From Comamonas testosteroni ATCC 11996 (lineage in GTDB: Bacteria; Pseudomonadota; Gammaproteobacteria; Burkholderiales; Burkholderiaceae_C), in contig NZ_AHIL01000011.1 in the NCBI RefSeq assembly GCF_000241525.1, forward strand, positions 186,001 through 250,000: a stretch of DNA of 64,000 bases, in the 5' to 3' direction. Below the pieces are notes generated by a model. That model did not search any database and was not told the origin of the DNA. It worked only from the letters and a program-made list of their open reading frames with translations. Shown here piece after piece: positions 61,537 to 64,000 of this stretch (position 1 is the stretch's first letter; every line of letters starts with the position of its first letter). Both the position numbers and the translations under genes were made by a program.

Positions 61537-62160
61537 TTAACGCGAGTACAACTCAACGATCAGGGATTCGTTGATGTCAGCTGCGAATTCATCGCGGTCA
61601 GGAGACTTCTTGAAAGTACCTTCTGCCTTGTCAGCAGACACTTCAACCCATGCGGGGAAGCCCACTTGAGCCGCCAGTTGCAGAGCCTCGACCACGCGAG
61701 CTTGCTTCTTGGACTTTTCACGCAGAGCAACCACGTCGCCTTCCTTCACGGAGAAAGAAGGAATGTTCACGGACTGGCCGTTCACAGTGATAGCCTTGTG
61801 CGACACCAGCTGACGTGCTTCAGCGCGAGTGGAGCCGAAGCCCATGCGGTACACAACGTTGTCCAGACGCGATTCCAGCAGCGACAGCAGGTTGGCACCA
61901 GTGTTGCCACGCTTGCGGTCAGCAGCTTCGAAGTAGCGGCGGAATTGCTTCTCCAGCACGCCGTACATGCGCTTGACCTTCTGCTTTTCGCGCAGTTGCA
62001 GACCGTAGTCGGAAGTGCGCTGACCGGAAGTGCGGCCATGCTGACCAGGCTTGGTGTCGAACTTTGCCTTGTCTGCGATGGAGCGACGGGCGCTCTTCAG
62101 GAACAGATCGGTGCCTTCGCGGCGGGAGAGTTTTGCCTTAGGGCCAATATAGCGTGCCAC
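61537..62160 (-). CDS. rpsD: 30S ribosomal protein S4
   Basis: S4 starts 30S assembly by binding 16S rRNA. The 207-residue product has the N-terminal segment [20 protein letters not shown] and the S4 RNA-binding domain [20 protein letters not shown]. It ends in [12 protein letters not shown] as usual. In E. coli S4 represses its own operon. Confidence 0.98.
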   Translation of the reverse strand: MARYIGPKAKLSRREGTDLFLKSARRSIADKAKFDTKPGQHGRTSGQRTSDYGLQLREKQKVKRMYGVLEKQFRRYFEAADRKRGNTGANLLSLLESRLDNVVYRMGFGSTRAEARQLVSHKAITVNGQSVNIPSFSVKEGDVVALREKSKKQARVVEALQLAAQVGFPAWVEVSADKAEGTFKKSPDRDEFAADINESLIVELYSR

Positions 62161-62200
62161 TTGATTTCCTTTGTGTCATCTACCGTGCGCAAACACGGGA

Positions 62201-62231
62201 GCCGCCCGCGATGCAAATGCACCTGGGCGGC
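62201..62231 (-). other. Intercistronic hairpin rpsK-rpsD
   Basis: GCCGCCC (62201-62207) and GGGCGGC (62225-62231) form a 7-bp GC-only stem with a 17-base loop in the 89-bp gap. No T run follows. Confidence 0.5.
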
Positions 62232-62249
62232 GGTGGGCTTGGTAAAAAA

Positions 62250-62654
62250 TTAGATACGACGACGCTTTTGAGGGCGGCAGCCGTTGTGGGGAACCGGAGT
62301 CACGTCCGAGATGGAAGTGATACGGATACCCAGAGCACCCAGGGCGCGAACCGAGGATTCACGGCCAGGACCGGGACCCTTGATTTCGACTTCCAGGTTC
62401 TTGATGCCCTGTTCGATAGCAGCACGACCGGCCACTTCCGAAGCAACCTGAGCAGCAAAGGGAGTCGACTTACGCGAACCCTTGAAGCCCTGGCCACCCG
62501 ACGAAGCCCACGACAGAGCGTTGCCTTGACGGTCGGTGATGGTGATGATCGTGTTGTTGAACGAAGCGTGCACGTGCGCGATACCGTCAGAAATATTCTT
62601 ACGGACCTTCTTGCGAACGCGAGCAGCTGCGTTGTTTGCGGGAGACTTAGCCAT
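62250..62654 (-). CDS. rpsK: 30S ribosomal protein S11
   Basis: The 134-residue S11 helps form the platform and mRNA exit. It includes [38 protein letters not shown] and ends [14 protein letters not shown], the family terminus. It follows rpsM by 17 bp. Confidence 0.98.
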   Translation of the reverse strand: MAKSPANNAAARVRKKVRKNISDGIAHVHASFNNTIITITDRQGNALSWASSGGQGFKGSRKSTPFAAQVASEVAGRAAIEQGIKNLEVEIKGPGPGRESSVRALGALGIRITSISDVTPVPHNGCRPQKRRRI

Positions 62655-62671
62655 AATGATCTTTCAATCTC

Positions 62672-63037
62672 TTATTTCTTCAGAGCCGCTGCACCCTTGC
62701 GCGGACCCTTGCGAGTACGGGCGTTCGTGCGGGTACGTTGACCGCGCATGGGCAGGCCGCGACGATGACGGAAACCGCGGTAGCAACCGATGTCCATCAA
62801 ACGCTTGATGTTCATGGTGGTTTCGCGACGCAGATCACCTTCCAGAGTCATGGGATTCAGGAAGTCACGGATCTTTTCCAGATCAGCGTCCGTCAGGTCC
62901 TTGACCTTCTTGGAATACTCGATACCGCATGCTTCGCAGATTTTGCGAGCTGTAGTGCGACCGATGCCGAAGATGGCGGTCAGGCCGATTTCAGCATGCT
63001 TGTGCGGCGGGATGTTAATGCCAGCAATACGTGCCAT
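62672..63037 (-). CDS. rpsM: 30S ribosomal protein S13
   Basis: The 121-residue S13 sits at the head of the 30S subunit and contacts the P-site tRNA. It starts [20 protein letters not shown] and ends with the basic tail [18 protein letters not shown]. It follows rpmJ by 22 bp. Confidence 0.98.
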   Translation of the reverse strand: MARIAGINIPPHKHAEIGLTAIFGIGRTTARKICEACGIEYSKKVKDLTDADLEKIRDFLNPMTLEGDLRRETTMNIKRLMDIGCYRGFRHRRGLPMRGQRTRTNARTRKGPRKGAAALKK

Positions 63038-63059
63038 ATTAGTCCTCTAATGCTTTCAA

Positions 63060-63173
63060 TCAACCTTGGCGCTGCTTGTGGCGCTGGTCAGTGCAGATCA
63101 CGCGCACAACACCTTTGCGGCGGATGATCTTGCAGTTACGGCAGATTTTCTTGACCGAAGCCGAAACTCTCAT
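63060..63173 (-). CDS. rpmJ: 50S ribosomal protein L36
   Basis: A 37-residue protein beginning [20 protein letters not shown]. Zinc ligands Cys11, Cys14, Cys27 and His32 are all present, so this is the zinc-binding (C+) form. It lies between secY and rpmM-style position of rpsM in the usual order; infA is absent from this spot. Confidence 0.97.
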   Translation of the reverse strand: MRVSASVKKICRNCKIIRRKGVVRVICTDQRHKQRQG

Positions 63174-63265
63174 TCTTTTCTCCTAAAACTTTCCATCCAC
63201 TATCGGCCTATCGACCGGGAAACAATGCCCGCGATAGATCGATGGGCGTCTACTAACTTTTGGCA

Positions 63266-63285
63266 GGCTGCCCCCTTGGGCAGCC
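63266..63285 (-). other. Intercistronic hairpin secY-rpmJ
   Basis: GGCTGCCC and GGGCAGCC form an 8-bp stem with a CCTT loop shortly after the secY stop. On the minus strand it is followed by TGCC rather than T residues, so it looks like an attenuator or processing site. Confidence 0.65.
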
Positions 63286-63291
63286 TTGTCA

Positions 63292-64000
63292 TCAAATACC
63301 AGCCTTAAAGTTCGCTTTTTTCAGGAGCGACTCGTATTGCTGCGACATCACGTAGTTCTGCACTTGCGCCATGAAGTCCATTGTCACGACCACGATGATC
63401 AGCAACGATGTACCACCGAAGTAGAACGGAACGTTGTACTTCAGGATCAGGAATTCGGGCAACAAGCACACGAAGGTAATGTAGATCGCGCCAGCCAGGG
63501 TCAGGCGAACCAGAATCTTGTCAATGTAGCGGGCTGTCTGTTCGCCAGGACGAATCCCGGGGATGAAAGCGCCACTCTTCTTCAGGTTGTCGGCAGTTTC
63601 CCGGCTGTTGAAAACCAGGGCCGTATAGAAGAAGCAGAAGAAAATGATCGCGGCAGCATAAAGGATGACATAGATTGGCTGACCAGGGGTCAACGTGCTC
63701 GCAATATCCTTCAGCCAGCGCATGGATTCTCCTGCACTGAACCAATTCACCACCGTAGCGGGCAGCAAGATGATCGACGAAGCGAAGATGGGAGGAATCA
63801 CACCTGCCATGTTCAGCTTCAGTGGCAAGTGCGAAGACTGACCACCGTACACCTTGTTGCCGACTTGTCGGCGTGCGTAATTCACCAAGATCTTGCGTTG
63901 ACCTCGTTCGACATACACGACGAAATACGTCACGGCTGCCACAACGAGAACAATGAAGATTGCCGCCAGAATGCTCATGGCACCGGTGCGCACCAGTTCC
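63292..64000 (-). CDS. secY: Protein translocase subunit SecY, C-terminal part
   Basis: SecY forms the protein-conducting channel of the Sec translocon. The gene runs off the right edge; 236 codons of its C-terminal half are present and the visible part begins ELVRTGAM. Diagnostic phrases are [40 protein letters not shown] and [20 protein letters not shown]. The end [14 protein letters not shown] is typical. Any ATG or GTG near 63993 is internal. Confidence 0.97.
   Translation of the reverse strand, partial: ELVRTGAMSILAAIFIVLVVAAVTYFVVYVERGQRKILVNYARRQVGNKVYGGQSSHLPLKLNMAGVIPPIFASSIILLPATVVNWFSAGESMRWLKDIASTLTPGQPIYVILYAAAIIFFCFFYTALVFNSRETADNLKKSGAFIPGIRPGEQTARYIDKILVRLTLAGAIYITFVCLLPEFLILKYNVPFYFGGTSLLIIVVVTMDFMAQVQNYVMSQQYESLLKKANFKAGI

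Overview
The window is a 64 kb piece of a high-GC betaproteobacterial chromosome, most likely from the family Comamonadaceae and plausibly Comamonas itself. This rests on the alpha ribosomal operon, the yggS-pilT-pilU block, the rsmI/yraN-diaA-dolP block, and two small intergenic repeat families of a kind I associate with this family. No phage, insertion sequence, CRISPR array or rRNA gene is visible. Genus is an inference; no 16S is present.

Layout. 1-9.8 kb: a truncated PAS membrane sensor, purU, a LysR regulator, a UvrD-like helicase, an orphan binding protein, a GlcD-type oxidase, a sorbosone-dehydrogenase-like propeller protein and dsdA. 9.9-12.4 kb: a Tat-exported phosphocholine-type phospholipase C with a tiny lipoprotein upstream. 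12.5-21.2 kb: a czcCBA divalent-metal efflux operon, divergent from czcR/czcS-type regulators across a perfect 22-bp palindrome; a DUF5713 gene sits backwards between the two regulators. 21.3-27.5 kb: small conserved proteins, a TonB receptor plus siderophore-binding protein, DUF445 and DUF3297 genes. 27.8-30.7 kb: hmp and norR, divergent, with a readable sigma-54/NorR control region. 30.7-39.8 kb: an FKBP, a class V aminotransferase, an acyl-CoA synthetase with a single-chain biotin-dependent carboxylase, and a divergent TetR regulator with a binding protein.

39.9-49.7 kb: yggS/pilT/pilU, a hydroxyisobutyrate-dehydrogenase-like enzyme, dolP-diaA-yraN/rsmI, an Hsp70-like protein, a VOC protein and an OsmC protein. 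49.9-57.6 kb: a tightly overlapped seven-gene operon with a complete peptide-type ABC importer, a luciferase-like flavin enzyme and two carboxymuconolactone-decarboxylase (CMD)/AhpD proteins, one of which has no cysteine. This is the best candidate for an undescribed pathway. 57.6-59.7 kb: a DASS anion transporter and a small orphan. 59.8-64 kb: initiator tRNA-Met and the alpha operon (rplQ, rpoA, rpsD, rpsK, rpsM, rpmJ, secY), all on the minus strand.

Two repeat families run through the window. Family A is an AT-rich element of about 70-90 bp with nested inverted repeats (four copies, one inside the carboxylase coding sequence). Family B is a GC-rich element of about 60-110 bp (five copies), always placed with its CCCCCTGAG end at a stop codon. 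Three proteins also carry in-frame hexanucleotide microsatellites encoding Ala-Thr or Ala-Pro linkers.
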